A DNA stretch of 58,323 bases from an uncultured Agathobacter sp. (GTDB lineage Bacteria; Bacillota; Clostridia; Lachnospirales; Lachnospiraceae), in NCBI GenBank assembly GCA_934359755.1, contig CAKRLV010000014.1, positions 1 through 58,323 of the forward strand, given 5' to 3'. Positions 25,315 through 33,117 of this stretch are shown piece after piece. Below the pieces are notes generated by a model. That model searched no databases and was not told the origin of the DNA. It saw only the letters and a program-made list of their open reading frames with translations. Position numbers and translations under genes: made by a program. Numbering within the stretch: the first letter of the stretch is position 1; every line of letters begins with the position of its first letter.

Positions 25315-25728
25315 TTGAGAAAAACAGCACAACTATTTGACAACTTCAATGCTTGCGAAATCTGCAAACGCCCACTGCCTGAAAGCTATACTGAGAGCAT
25401 ATGCCCTGCATGTAAAGAGCGTCAGCTTTTTCATCAGGTTCGTGACTTTATTCGTGCCAACAATGTGAACGAATATCAGGTTGCAGAGCATTTCGGCATC
25501 TCTATCCGACAGGTAAAGGGTTGGATTCGTGAGGGAAGAATTGAATATAAAGAAGATGAGGCTTCCCAGAACAAAATCGAGGGACTTCATTGTGAACGAT
25601 GCGGAGCCCCCGTGTCTTTTGGTTCCTTGTGCCCTAAATGTCTCAAATTGCTTAATACCCATGGTTATCAGACAAATAACACAACAGTATCTGACAAAAA
25701 TAAAATGCGGTATCTCGAGCAGGAGTAA
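25315..25728 (+). CDS. Zinc-ribbon/helix-turn-helix protein resembling YvyF (TIGR03826)
   Basis: A 137-residue protein with an N-terminal zinc knuckle (CEICKRPLPESYTESICPAC), a central helix-turn-helix-like segment (YQVAEHFGISIRQVKGWIREGRI) and a second zinc knuckle (CERCGAP then CPKC). This order matches the Bacillus YvyF family found in flagellar operons. No flagellar gene is nearby, so its role here is open; DNA or protein binding is likely. The start is TTG at 25315, with GAGGG seven bases upstream; an upstream in-frame ATG (25273) has no such site. Its last codons form a hairpin with those of the convergent gene. Confidence 0.75.
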   Translation: MRKTAQLFDNFNACEICKRPLPESYTESICPACKERQLFHQVRDFIRANNVNEYQVAEHFGISIRQVKGWIREGRIEYKEDEASQNKIEGLHCERCGAPVSFGSLCPKCLKLLNTHGYQTNNTTVSDKNKMRYLEQE

Positions 25729-25742
25729 TTATTCTCCTGCTC
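25717..25742. terminator. Shared hairpin across two convergent stop codons
   Basis: GAGCAGGAG (25717-25725) pairs perfectly with CTCCTGCTC (25734-25742), enclosing the two stop codons, which abut (25726-25728 and 25729-25731). The stem is built from the final codons of both genes. T-rich sequence follows on the plus side (TTCTTATT). It probably works as a bidirectional terminator. Confidence 0.6.
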
Positions 25743-26238
25743 TTCTTATTACCTTTGAAGCGTTCTTAAAGCATACTGCATCCAAATACTTGCTATCGAG
25801 CTCAGCCTTGATAAGCACGTAGTTGTTGTTTGCGCTGTCCTTCAATATGATATCATAATAAGGGGTACCATTATTTCCAGATGTATAATCCTTTACTTTG
25901 ACATTGTTGTCATTCTCATATTTGTATACACTTCTGTCACCAGCTGGTGCAATCTGAACCACATCATCTATGCTATACTCTCCAAGTGCCTTCCTGCGAC
26001 TCTTGCCAATTACCTTTGCAAAACGAAGGTCTCCATCGAAATAAGAGTATTCATACTCAAGACCGCTCTTAAAAAATAGCCAATACCACAATGCTGCCAA
26101 AACAACTCCGATTACAAAAAATGAATACATAGAGCATGCTAAAACAATACAAGCTATTGCAAGGCATAGACAAAGCCATGCTATGAACGTCTTCACCATT
26201 GATTTTCTTCTCTCAATCAATACGTATACTTCAACCAT
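25729..26238 (-). CDS. DUF6106-like membrane protein
   Basis: A 169-residue protein with two hydrophobic helices (about 17-35 and 38-56) and a C-terminal cytosolic domain rich in charged and aromatic residues. The pattern of two helices, then GLEYEYSYFDGDLRFAKVIGKSRRK and a PYYDIILKD strand, fits DUF6106, a Lachnospiraceae family of unknown function similar in build to bacterial PH-like membrane proteins. The ATG has AGGAAAGGAT somewhat far upstream. It is convergent with the YvyF-like gene. Confidence 0.7.
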   Translation of the reverse strand: MVEVYVLIERRKSMVKTFIAWLCLCLAIACIVLACSMYSFFVIGVVLAALWYWLFFKSGLEYEYSYFDGDLRFAKVIGKSRRKALGEYSIDDVVQIAPAGDRSVYKYENDNNVKVKDYTSGNNGTPYYDIILKDSANNNYVLIKAELDSKYLDAVCFKNASKVIRRAGE

Positions 26239-26273
26239 AATAATTCTTATCCTTTCCTATTAGTGTTAATTTT

Positions 26274-26307
26274 GTTACTGTTCAGACTGTTAGGTGTGAA
26301 CAATAAC
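26274..26307. repeat. Inverted repeat upstream of DUF6106
   Basis: GTTACTGTTCA (26274-26284) and TGAACAATAAC (26297-26307) form an 11-bp stem with one mismatch. Sequence and size resemble the dyad at 13030-13062 and the half-site at 136-160. No T run follows. Confidence 0.5.
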
Positions 26308-26395
26308 TAACTTTATAATAATAACAGATTTTTGACAATTCGTATAGATTTTTTCGCATATATTCGTTACAATATTTATACTTACCGGGAAAGTA

Positions 26396-26489
26396 GTAAT
26401 TTACTATGCAAATCTTGTAATTTAGCGAGTTTAGCTGTGGTCAGATTATGAGAATGCGAAGCATGGAGTAATCTGCAAATTACCTTTTT
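26396..26489 (+). promoter_or_regulatory. Structured leader before the debranching enzyme
   Basis: AGATTA (26443-26448) pairs with TAATCT (26469-26474) around an inner ATGC-GAA-GCAT hairpin (26454-26464). Outside it AAATTAC (26477-26483) can pair with either of two GTAATTT copies (26396-26402 or 26417-26423), giving alternative folds, and TTTTT follows at 26485-26489. It could be a weak terminator or attenuator. No known riboswitch class was recognised. The rest of the 290-base gap holds a TTGACA near 26334 but no well-spaced -10. Confidence 0.4.
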
Positions 26490-26529
26490 ACCTCATACCA
26501 CAATTATCTTAGCAAAGGAAGGAAAAATT

Positions 26530-28584
26530 ATGCAATATCATATAGACAAAAAAGAATTATACGATTTTGAAAAGAACATTCGACGCGAATGGGTGCTTAC
26601 AAATGGTCTCGGCGGATACGCCGGAAGCTCCATCACCGGCGCGCACAACAGAACACACCAGGCATATCTGATTGCCTGCCTTCGTCCGCCAGTATCACGC
26701 TACGTTGTATTTTCAAAGACCAACGAATCATTTACACAAGACGGACAGACATACGATCTCACATGTGCGATGCACTATCACCACAAGATTTCTGACGGCT
26801 ATAAGTTCCTTGATTCATTCGATTACGACGGAACTGTGTGCTACACATATAAAGCTGGTTCTATCACACTTAGAAAATATATAACACTTGTACAAGGCGA
26901 AAACACCTGTGCACTTGCATATGAGATAACAAATGAATCCAGCAAGCCTGCCAGTTTTTGTATAACTCCGCTTATGAATTTCCGTGAGCACAGCGACAAC
27001 GTAACCACAAAGCAGCTTAATTTTGACATGCATACAAATAGCAAGAGCTTTACCCTTGTTCCGGAATCTGACAAAACAGTCGCTATCACACTCGCATTTA
27101 GTGACGGAATTCTCACAAAGAGGTCAGATGTATATGATATCGATATGCAGCTTCAAACCGAGGTAGACAATGAAGTGGACGGACTCGATACCCACTATAT
27201 GCCATATGATATCAATTTTGAAGTTCCCGCCAATAGCACGTTCCACTTTTCACTCGCTTGTAATGTAACTGTAGATGGTAAGCAGATACATTTGGCAGAA
27301 ACAGATGATACCATAAGCATCTTCTCTTCAAATATTGACAGCGAATTTGCTTTTGAATGCTGCAAACGCCAATTGGAATATGTAGATAACCTGATTAAAA
27401 CAGCAGGATTAAATGATCCATTTGCAAAGGATCTCGTCGTAGCTGCGAATCAGTTTCTGGCATATCGTCAGTCTACCGGCTACATGACTGTACTTGCGGG
27501 ACTTCCATGGTTTACAGACTGGGGACGCGATACAATGATTGCATTTACAGGGCTTACTTTGTCCACCAGACAGTACGACAGTGCAAGAGATATCCTGCTT
27601 ACTTTTTCAAAGTACGTCAAAAATGGCATGATACCAAATATGTTCCCTGATGATGGTCAGGAGCCTTTGTACAACACTGCCGATGCATCACTCTGGTACT
27701 TCTATGCAGCGTATAATTATTTAAAATACATCAAAAATGACAGTCTTTTAACTGATGATGACTATAATAAGGCATGTGATTTCATCCATAAAGAAATCTA
27801 TCCTTGTCTGATTCAGATAATTAATGGCTACAAAAATGGAACAGAATTCTCAATATATATGGATGATGATTCGCTCATACATGCCGGTGGCGGATTCGAT
27901 CAGGTGACATGGATGGACGTCCGCGTAGGTGACTGGGTTCCAACACCTCGTCACGGCAAGCCAGTAGAAATTAACGCTCTTTGGTACAACGCACTTAAGA
28001 CAATGGAGCAATTTGCAATAATGTTCGATGATGATTCAAGTGAATATACACAGCTTTCTGCGAAAGTCAGGAAATCTTTCTGCGAAAAATTCTGGAATCC
28101 TGATGCAGACTGCCTGTACGACGTAATCGAGGATAAAGATATCCCCGATCCAACAATAAGACCAAATCAGATTTATGCTGTTTCACTGCCATATACAATG
28201 CTCTCCAGTGAGCAGGAAAAATCTATTGTCGATGTTGTAAAAGAGAAATTATATGTCGGTGTCGGTCTTCGCTCCCTTGACCCAGACCACAAAGATTATC
28301 ATCCGATATACCTGGGTGCACTTTCAAAGCGTGATGCTGCATATCATCAGGGAACAGCCTGGGGCTTTTTGCTCGGTGGATTTGTAAGCGCGTATACAAA
28401 AGTCTATGGCGCCGATGCTTCTCTTCTTGATGATATCAAAAAACATCTTCTCATGGGATGCATTGGTTCAATCTCTGAGATATTTGATGGGGATGCACCT
28501 CATACATGCCGCGGCTGCTATGCACAGGCATGGAGCGTTGGAGAAACACTTCGATGCTGCACAGAAGATTTGCAGATAAAATAA
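26530..28584 (+). CDS. Glycogen debranching enzyme (amylo-alpha-1,6-glucosidase family)
   Basis: A 684-residue cytosolic enzyme of the archaeal/bacterial GDE type, which hydrolyses alpha-1,6 branches of glycogen-like glucans. The N-terminal GDE_N domain (REWVLTNGLGGYAGSSI, then LRPPVSRYV) is followed by an (alpha/alpha)6-barrel GDE_C domain with LAGLPWFTDWGRDTMIAF and a later WMDVRVGDWVPTPRHGKPVE, and ends with GTAWGFLLGGF. These acidic motifs carry the catalytic residues in the family. AAAGGAAGG lies before the ATG. It is not flanked by other glycogen genes and is probably transcribed alone, possibly under leader control. Confidence 0.92.
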   Translation: MQYHIDKKELYDFEKNIRREWVLTNGLGGYAGSSITGAHNRTHQAYLIACLRPPVSRYVVFSKTNESFTQDGQTYDLTCAMHYHHKISDGYKFLDSFDYDGTVCYTYKAGSITLRKYITLVQGENTCALAYEITNESSKPASFCITPLMNFREHSDNVTTKQLNFDMHTNSKSFTLVPESDKTVAITLAFSDGILTKRSDVYDIDMQLQTEVDNEVDGLDTHYMPYDINFEVPANSTFHFSLACNVTVDGKQIHLAETDDTISIFSSNIDSEFAFECCKRQLEYVDNLIKTAGLNDPFAKDLVVAANQFLAYRQSTGYMTVLAGLPWFTDWGRDTMIAFTGLTLSTRQYDSARDILLTFSKYVKNGMIPNMFPDDGQEPLYNTADASLWYFYAAYNYLKYIKNDSLLTDDDYNKACDFIHKEIYPCLIQIINGYKNGTEFSIYMDDDSLIHAGGGFDQVTWMDVRVGDWVPTPRHGKPVEINALWYNALKTMEQFAIMFDDDSSEYTQLSAKVRKSFCEKFWNPDADCLYDVIEDKDIPDPTIRPNQIYAVSLPYTMLSSEQEKSIVDVVKEKLYVGVGLRSLDPDHKDYHPIYLGALSKRDAAYHQGTAWGFLLGGFVSAYTKVYGADASLLDDIKKHLLMGCIGSISEIFDGDAPHTCRGCYAQAWSVGETLRCCTEDLQIK

Positions 28585-28594
28585 TATTTTTCTC

Positions 28595-28623
28595 TTGACA
28601 TCAAACATCAAGTCATGTACAAT
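28595..28623 (+). promoter_or_regulatory. Promoter of tRNA-Phe
   Basis: A consensus TTGACA (28595-28600) and TACAAT (28618-28623) are exactly 17 bases apart, ending 16 bases before the mature tRNA. Confidence 0.82.
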
Positions 28624-28639
28624 CTTTTTTGTTGTGAAC

Positions 28640-28710
<71 letters not shown>

Positions 28711-28712
<2 letters not shown>

Positions 28713-28751
28713 TTATATCAACAAAGATTGATATAATGACTTGATTTTTTT
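28711..28751 (+). terminator. Weak hairpin terminator between the two tRNAs
   Basis: CATTATATCA (28711-28720) pairs with TGATATAATG (28729-28738), followed after a few bases by a run of T. The stem is AT-rich and starts within the tRNA end, so it is a weak candidate. Confidence 0.45.
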
Positions 28752-28769
28752 AAAACTATATATTATAAT
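28741..28769 (+). promoter_or_regulatory. Promoter of tRNA-Gly
   Basis: TTGATT (28741-28746) and TATAAT (28764-28769) are 17 bases apart, 30 bases before the tRNA. Each tRNA therefore seems to have its own promoter. Confidence 0.72.
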
Positions 28770-28799
28770 ATCATATGTTGACAAGTTAACAACAGATAT

Positions 28800-28870
28800 G
28801 CGGGTGTAGTTCAATGGTAGAACACTAGCCTTCCAAGCTAGATACGTGGGTTCGATTCCCATCACCCGCT
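28800..28870 (+). tRNA. tRNA-Gly (TCC)
   Basis: 71 bases with acceptor stem GCGGGTG/CACCCGC, anticodon TCC in the loop CTTCCAA, T-arm GTGGGTTCGATTCCCAT and the U discriminator typical of bacterial glycine tRNAs. CCA is not encoded. Confidence 0.95.
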
Positions 28871-28888
28871 TTTCCTTTTCTTTTTGTT

Positions 28889-28932
28889 CCAGAGAATGAT
28901 GAGACAGTTCATCATTTCTCTGGTTTTTTTTA
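28889..28932 (+). terminator. Terminator of tRNA-Gly
   Basis: CCAGAGAATGATGA (28889-28902) pairs with TCATCATTTCTCTGG (28909-28923) with one bulged base, followed by eight T. Confidence 0.9.
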
Positions 28933-28961
28933 TTTTTAAGATATGAAGTATCTTTCGGTAA

Positions 28962-28993
28962 TAAAAAAGAAGCCATCCTATAAAGACGACTTC
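28962..28993 (-). terminator. Terminator of the DUF6465/HPr-like operon
   Basis: On the minus strand GAAGTCGTC (28985-28993) pairs with GATGGCTTC (28969-28977) using two G-U pairs, and TTTTTTAT follows. It lies 22 bases beyond the DUF6465 stop codon. Confidence 0.8.
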
Positions 28994-29014
28994 CTTCTAT
29001 GTTCTATTGATATA

Positions 29015-29431
29015 TTAGAAAAGATCAACTCTTCCGCTGAACTTCTCATTTATTACATAGTATGCAGAATACTCTTCTGGCTTAACATATACATTAATCT
29101 GCTTAATTGTTCCAGCCTTATGTCCTTCAGATACGAACTGAGCTTTGACTCTCTCCTCAATCTTCTCCAAATCTACTTCGTTATTCTGATACTGAACGAT
29201 AACCTGTGTCTTTGCTGCTTCCTTTACAGCCGGCTTCTTAGCTGCTGTTTTCTTAGGAGCTGCCGGCTTCTTAGCTGCTGCTTTCTTAACAACCTCTTTT
29301 GTTGCCTCTTTAGCTTCCTTTGTTACTTCCTTAGCTTCCTCTACCTTTGTTGCCACTACTTCTTTTACAGCCTTTGCTACCTTTGCTGTCTTAGCTGTAT
29401 CAACAGCCTTTACATCATCTTTCTTCTGCAT
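29015..29431 (-). CDS. DUF6465 protein with a histone-like Ala/Lys-rich N-terminus
   Basis: A 138-residue protein. Residues 1-75 are low-complexity repeats of Ala, Lys, Val and Glu (such as AAAKKPAAPKKTAAKKPA), resembling histone H1 tails; residues about 76-138 form a compact beta-alpha domain (VIVQYQNNEVDLEKIEERV ... EYSAYYVINEKFSG), the DUF6465 pattern as I recall it. The ATG at 29429-29431 has AGGAGG eight bases upstream. It follows the HPr-like gene closely. The tail suggests nucleic-acid or polyanion binding (inference); the C-terminal domain's role is unknown. Confidence 0.8.
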   Translation of the reverse strand: MQKKDDVKAVDTAKTAKVAKAVKEVVATKVEEAKEVTKEAKEATKEVVKKAAAKKPAAPKKTAAKKPAVKEAAKTQVIVQYQNNEVDLEKIEERVKAQFVSEGHKAGTIKQINVYVKPEEYSAYYVINEKFSGRVDLF

Positions 29432-29454
29432 CACATAATCCTCCTTGCATCTGA

Positions 29455-29709
29455 CTATTCGCAAACTAAAAACTGCTCAATTGCACTAATTGCTTCTTGT
29501 TCGTCATCACCTTTTGCAACGATATCAATAGCCATACCATCAGTAGGATTAAATGCCATAATCCCCATAATGCTCTTTGCATTAATTCTACGATTATCAC
29601 TTTCTAATGTAATCTCACTATCAAACTTGCATGCCACTTGAACAAGTTCAGCTATTGGATTGTCGTGACTTTCTAATACATTCGAAACAACGATACTTTT
29701 CTTACTCAT
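29455..29709 (-). CDS. HPr-family protein with an altered phosphohistidine loop
   Basis: An 84-residue HPr-fold protein, clear from LVQVACKF and NAKSIMGIM. HPr carries phosphate from enzyme I at His15 and is controlled by HprK at Ser46. Both residues are in place (His15, Ser46), but the usual GLHARPA loop reads ESHDNPI, so the conserved Arg17 is Asn and the Gly and Ala beside His are replaced. It may be a poor phosphocarrier and act mainly as a Ser46-regulated partner of CcpA, like Bacillus Crh (inference). GAGGAG is five bases before the ATG. It is cotranscribed with the DUF6465 gene. Confidence 0.85.
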   Translation of the reverse strand: MSKKSIVVSNVLESHDNPIAELVQVACKFDSEITLESDNRRINAKSIMGIMAFNPTDGMAIDIVAKGDDEQEAISAIEQFLVCE

Positions 29710-29866
29710 ATGTTCTCCTCTTTATGCAATTGCATCCGCATTAATACATTCAAAATATAACTCACTTCTAATACTTTTGCAATACATCCGAAATATTCTT
29801 GTTAAACTTTCACTAATCAATTACAAAAACCAACAATGATTTATAACAAAATCACAATCATATTAC

Positions 29867-32386
29867 CTACCTTTTCATGTAAGTAATGAATCTGTTTCCA
29901 CCATTTGCAAACATTTTATCAGCATCCTCAAATGTCGCTGACTTAACTTTGTTCTCTGATGGTTCATAATAATAAATGTGTGTTGATGAATAACCAGTCA
30001 CCAGCACCGCCTTGCCATTGCTGGTCATAGCAAGAACCGGACTGCCCTGGCTTACATAGAATATAATACTCTGTGCATTGCAGCCTGATACATCTAATAC
30101 CACTGCATCCGTAAGCGTACTGCTTATTACCTGTTTGGCTGATTCACCACCTTCCATAAGTGTGCCAACATCAATTGCCATCTGCTCATAATTCAGCATC
30201 GCGCTTACACATTTTACAACCGATGATGCATTCTTATCTGCCGAGCTTGGCTCAATTCCACTAAGTGGAGACGCTGACGTCTTTCTTGCGCGCATCCATA
30301 CATAATACTGGCTGGAATCAACAACAACTCCCATATGCTCATTCGCTGCGTAAATAGCATCCGAAATGCTATCTGTTGCAAGAATTGCTTCACCTTTGGC
30401 ATATACATAGAAACGTTCAAGATCTTTATCTCTTTTGATGTCTACTGTTCTATCTTCCTCAAGCAGTACTCCTTTAGAAACAATAAGTTTCGTCTTTGAA
30501 TCCAATAAACTGTTTGTTGAAAGAACTACCTGTGTCTGCTTGCTGTCATCAGAATTATATATCGTATCTGTTTTTATTGTGCTTTCTGCATCGGCCTCTT
30601 TATTCATTATTGTATCTTTCGATTTAGAAGTCGAATCAGGATTGATATAAATTGTGTAATCTGAAACACTTATATCATATATCTTGTAACCGCCTGGCTT
30701 ATAATCCTTTATCACATCTGTTTTGTCTTCTGACGTATTAAGTATCTTTAGGGAACTCATAGGGAATGTCGTATTTCCCGCTGCGTCCACAGATACATCT
30801 GAGCTTTTCGCTATTCCATATATGAAATCATCTCCGATAAAACCAAGTGGCTTAACATAATAAGAACTATCCTCAGAAATCTCTTTGATACTATCCGTCT
30901 TTAAATCCATCAGATATAATTTATTGCTTGAATACTTCTTGTCAGATTCAACCCACGCAACATACTTATTTGTCCCAGATACCGCATAACAGCCTGCCTC
31001 AAGTCCTGACACTTCCTTCTTTACCTTAAGTGTATTTAAGTCAAGCGTATACATATCTCCCTGTAAAAGCAGATAAACAATGCTCTTGTCATTCTCATAC
31101 ATAAGCTGTCCCATCTCCGCCTTTAACACTTCATAAGAAGCATCCGATGGAATGAACGCCTCTTCCTCAATAGTATGGGCCAGGCCGTCATAATGATACA
31201 CTGATGTTCCAACCTGTCCCTCATGGTCGCCTCTGTTCATGTAACCATAAACGATAAAGTCCACACTTCCAGCCTCGTCAACTCTTATTATTTTGATGTC
31301 ATGCTGGTTCCAGTTCTCTCTGTCATCGATACCTTCTGCACCTCTGAAGCTGAATACCTGCTGAATTTCATTGGATGTCTTATTGTAACACCACAGCTCG
31401 CCCTCCTGCACAAAACCAATAACATTTCCTGACTCATTTGATTTATATTCAACATCCTTGTCTCTTATGCCAAGTAATATATCAGAATCGTTATAAATGA
31501 AAGAATTTTCACCCCTGAAAATCTGATTCATAGTACGCTCATAATTAAGCACATACATACGTGTAGATGTCTGACGCAGCCTGAAATAATCCTGAACATT
31601 ATAAAATTCCGTCTCACCTGCATCATTTACTCTATTGACTACATAATCGATAGTTATTACATTGTAGGACTCGTTAACCTCTTTAAAAGATATATGCTGG
31701 TCTCCATATACCTCACCGTCGAAATCTCCCCACATAACCTGATTGAGCGTACATGTCAGATCCACATAATTGAGTGTATTTGCATCACCCGTTGCCTGAT
31801 CCAGATAGGTCGGTAAGAACTTCTTTCCTGCTTTTTTATCAAAAGTCTTCTGATTGAACTCTGTTGCAAAACTAAGGCACTCCCCGACATTACATGTAGA
31901 TGTCTGGATTATTCTTGAATAATAATAAAGTTCATCCGAACCTGACTGTAATGTAAAAATCATCAGATATTCCTGATTCTCTTCGAGGAGATTCTGAACC
32001 TTTATATCGGCACTTATCTTGTTGTCAGAAGTACTAAAATCTGTCACATCTGCCTCTGCAACAAGCCTGCCTGCATCCATGCTCCTTATCTCATAGTGAA
32101 TCTTATCAATAGTTTTGCCATATGTAGATATCTGCATAGGAAGCTTTCTATCACTATTTATCGGAATAATTGAATCACGCATCGCACGTTCATCCATCTT
32201 ATTCACATAGCCATGAAGCTCGTCTATCTGCGTATCACCATAATAAAATGACATAACAGGCAAAGAGGATTCTGACATTGATGTAGTCAGATCCTCATTT
32301 ACCCTGTTCATGAAAATGCTAAATAATATAATTGCCACAATAAAAACTCCAGTTATCACCAGAGGTTTTACAATTCTCTTGTTCAT
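29867..32386 (-). CDS. Large membrane-anchored extracytoplasmic protein with a degenerate C39-like C-terminus
   Basis: An 839-residue protein with an N-terminal anchor (about 8-26) and the rest outside the cell. The middle (about 280-560) has repeated short beta-strand units with TSNEIQQVFSF, LYLMDLKTDSIKEIS and similar, suggesting a propeller-like fold. The last ~130 residues resemble a peptidase C39-like domain: SSVVKCVSAMLNYE, then GSPVLAMTSNGKAVLVTGYS and YYYEP. The Cys site is displaced, and Lys-Ala stand where a catalytic His is usual, so it is probably inactive. I know no function. It is preceded by the gene at 32405-33040 with 18 bases between. Confidence 0.65.
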   Translation of the reverse strand: MNKRIVKPLVITGVFIVAIILFSIFMNRVNEDLTTSMSESSLPVMSFYYGDTQIDELHGYVNKMDERAMRDSIIPINSDRKLPMQISTYGKTIDKIHYEIRSMDAGRLVAEADVTDFSTSDNKISADIKVQNLLEENQEYLMIFTLQSGSDELYYYSRIIQTSTCNVGECLSFATEFNQKTFDKKAGKKFLPTYLDQATGDANTLNYVDLTCTLNQVMWGDFDGEVYGDQHISFKEVNESYNVITIDYVVNRVNDAGETEFYNVQDYFRLRQTSTRMYVLNYERTMNQIFRGENSFIYNDSDILLGIRDKDVEYKSNESGNVIGFVQEGELWCYNKTSNEIQQVFSFRGAEGIDDRENWNQHDIKIIRVDEAGSVDFIVYGYMNRGDHEGQVGTSVYHYDGLAHTIEEEAFIPSDASYEVLKAEMGQLMYENDKSIVYLLLQGDMYTLDLNTLKVKKEVSGLEAGCYAVSGTNKYVAWVESDKKYSSNKLYLMDLKTDSIKEISEDSSYYVKPLGFIGDDFIYGIAKSSDVSVDAAGNTTFPMSSLKILNTSEDKTDVIKDYKPGGYKIYDISVSDYTIYINPDSTSKSKDTIMNKEADAESTIKTDTIYNSDDSKQTQVVLSTNSLLDSKTKLIVSKGVLLEEDRTVDIKRDKDLERFYVYAKGEAILATDSISDAIYAANEHMGVVVDSSQYYVWMRARKTSASPLSGIEPSSADKNASSVVKCVSAMLNYEQMAIDVGTLMEGGESAKQVISSTLTDAVVLDVSGCNAQSIIFYVSQGSPVLAMTSNGKAVLVTGYSSTHIYYYEPSENKVKSATFEDADKMFANGGNRFITYMKR

Positions 32387-32404
32387 CTAAACCGCCTTAC
32401 TGTC

Positions 32405-33040
32405 CTACCACCATCTGTTACATCTTCTGTGACGGCAGCGACGTCTGTATATTTCATTTGTAAACATGATTCCCACCATGCTACATAGCCAATTATCGCA
32501 TCCTCTTTGACCATAATTTTCTGGTCCATGACCTCCTCGACCAAAGCCTCCTGGTCCGAAGCCACCAGGTCTGTGATGCTGTGCTGTCAAATTGCCCTCA
32601 ATATCGATAGAGACATTATCATCACTGAAATAATCACTAAAATAATTTTTTCTGGCTACAGACGAACCTGTTTTAAATCTGCCAGATTCCACGCCAGCCT
32701 TATTAGCGCTGATTCCATGATTACCTGTATTATAATCCCCATCCTTATTATCATCAGTCCCATAATTGCCAGCCTTTTTATCACCAGTATTATCGCCGCC
32801 AATGATACGATTATAAAGACTCATAATCTCCATTTGGATCATATATCGGTCCGGTTCCTCATCGAAGATTCTACCGCCCTCGTATTCCAATTCATCGCAT
32901 CTTTCCTCTACCATAGCCTGTATATCCGCTACCTCTGTAGGATACAGCGACTTCATCCTGTCAATATCTTTTTCGTATTCCATCTCCATTACATAGAGAT
33001 TCTGCATCGGGAAAGTCATATAAAAAGGTATCTGCTCCAC
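32405..33040 (-). CDS. Protein of unknown function, Gly-rich middle and Arg/Cys/Trp-rich end
   Basis: A 211-residue protein. The N-terminal part (IPFYMTFPMQNLYVMEMEYEKDIDRM ... CDELEYEGGRIFDEEPDR) is a helical domain I recall from uncharacterised Lachnospiraceae proteins. A low-complexity Gly/Asn/Asp region follows, then a GPGGFGRGG stretch and a strongly basic end with RRRCRHRRCNRWW. The likely start is GTG at 33038-33040, with GGAG six bases upstream; a TTG at 33050-33052 is in frame but overlaps that site. The composition recalls coat or surface proteins, but there is no signal peptide. Confidence 0.6.
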   Translation of the reverse strand: MEQIPFYMTFPMQNLYVMEMEYEKDIDRMKSLYPTEVADIQAMVEERCDELEYEGGRIFDEEPDRYMIQMEIMSLYNRIIGGDNTGDKKAGNYGTDDNKDGDYNTGNHGISANKAGVESGRFKTGSSVARKNYFSDYFSDDNVSIDIEGNLTAQHHRPGGFGPGGFGRGGHGPENYGQRGCDNWLCSMVGIMFTNEIYRRRCRHRRCNRWW

Positions 33041-33117
33041 ATTGCACTCCAAATTTTCTATCTATTTAAAATATGCACTCCAGATAAATATGTGAAGCCC
33101 TGTATAAATATATAAAA

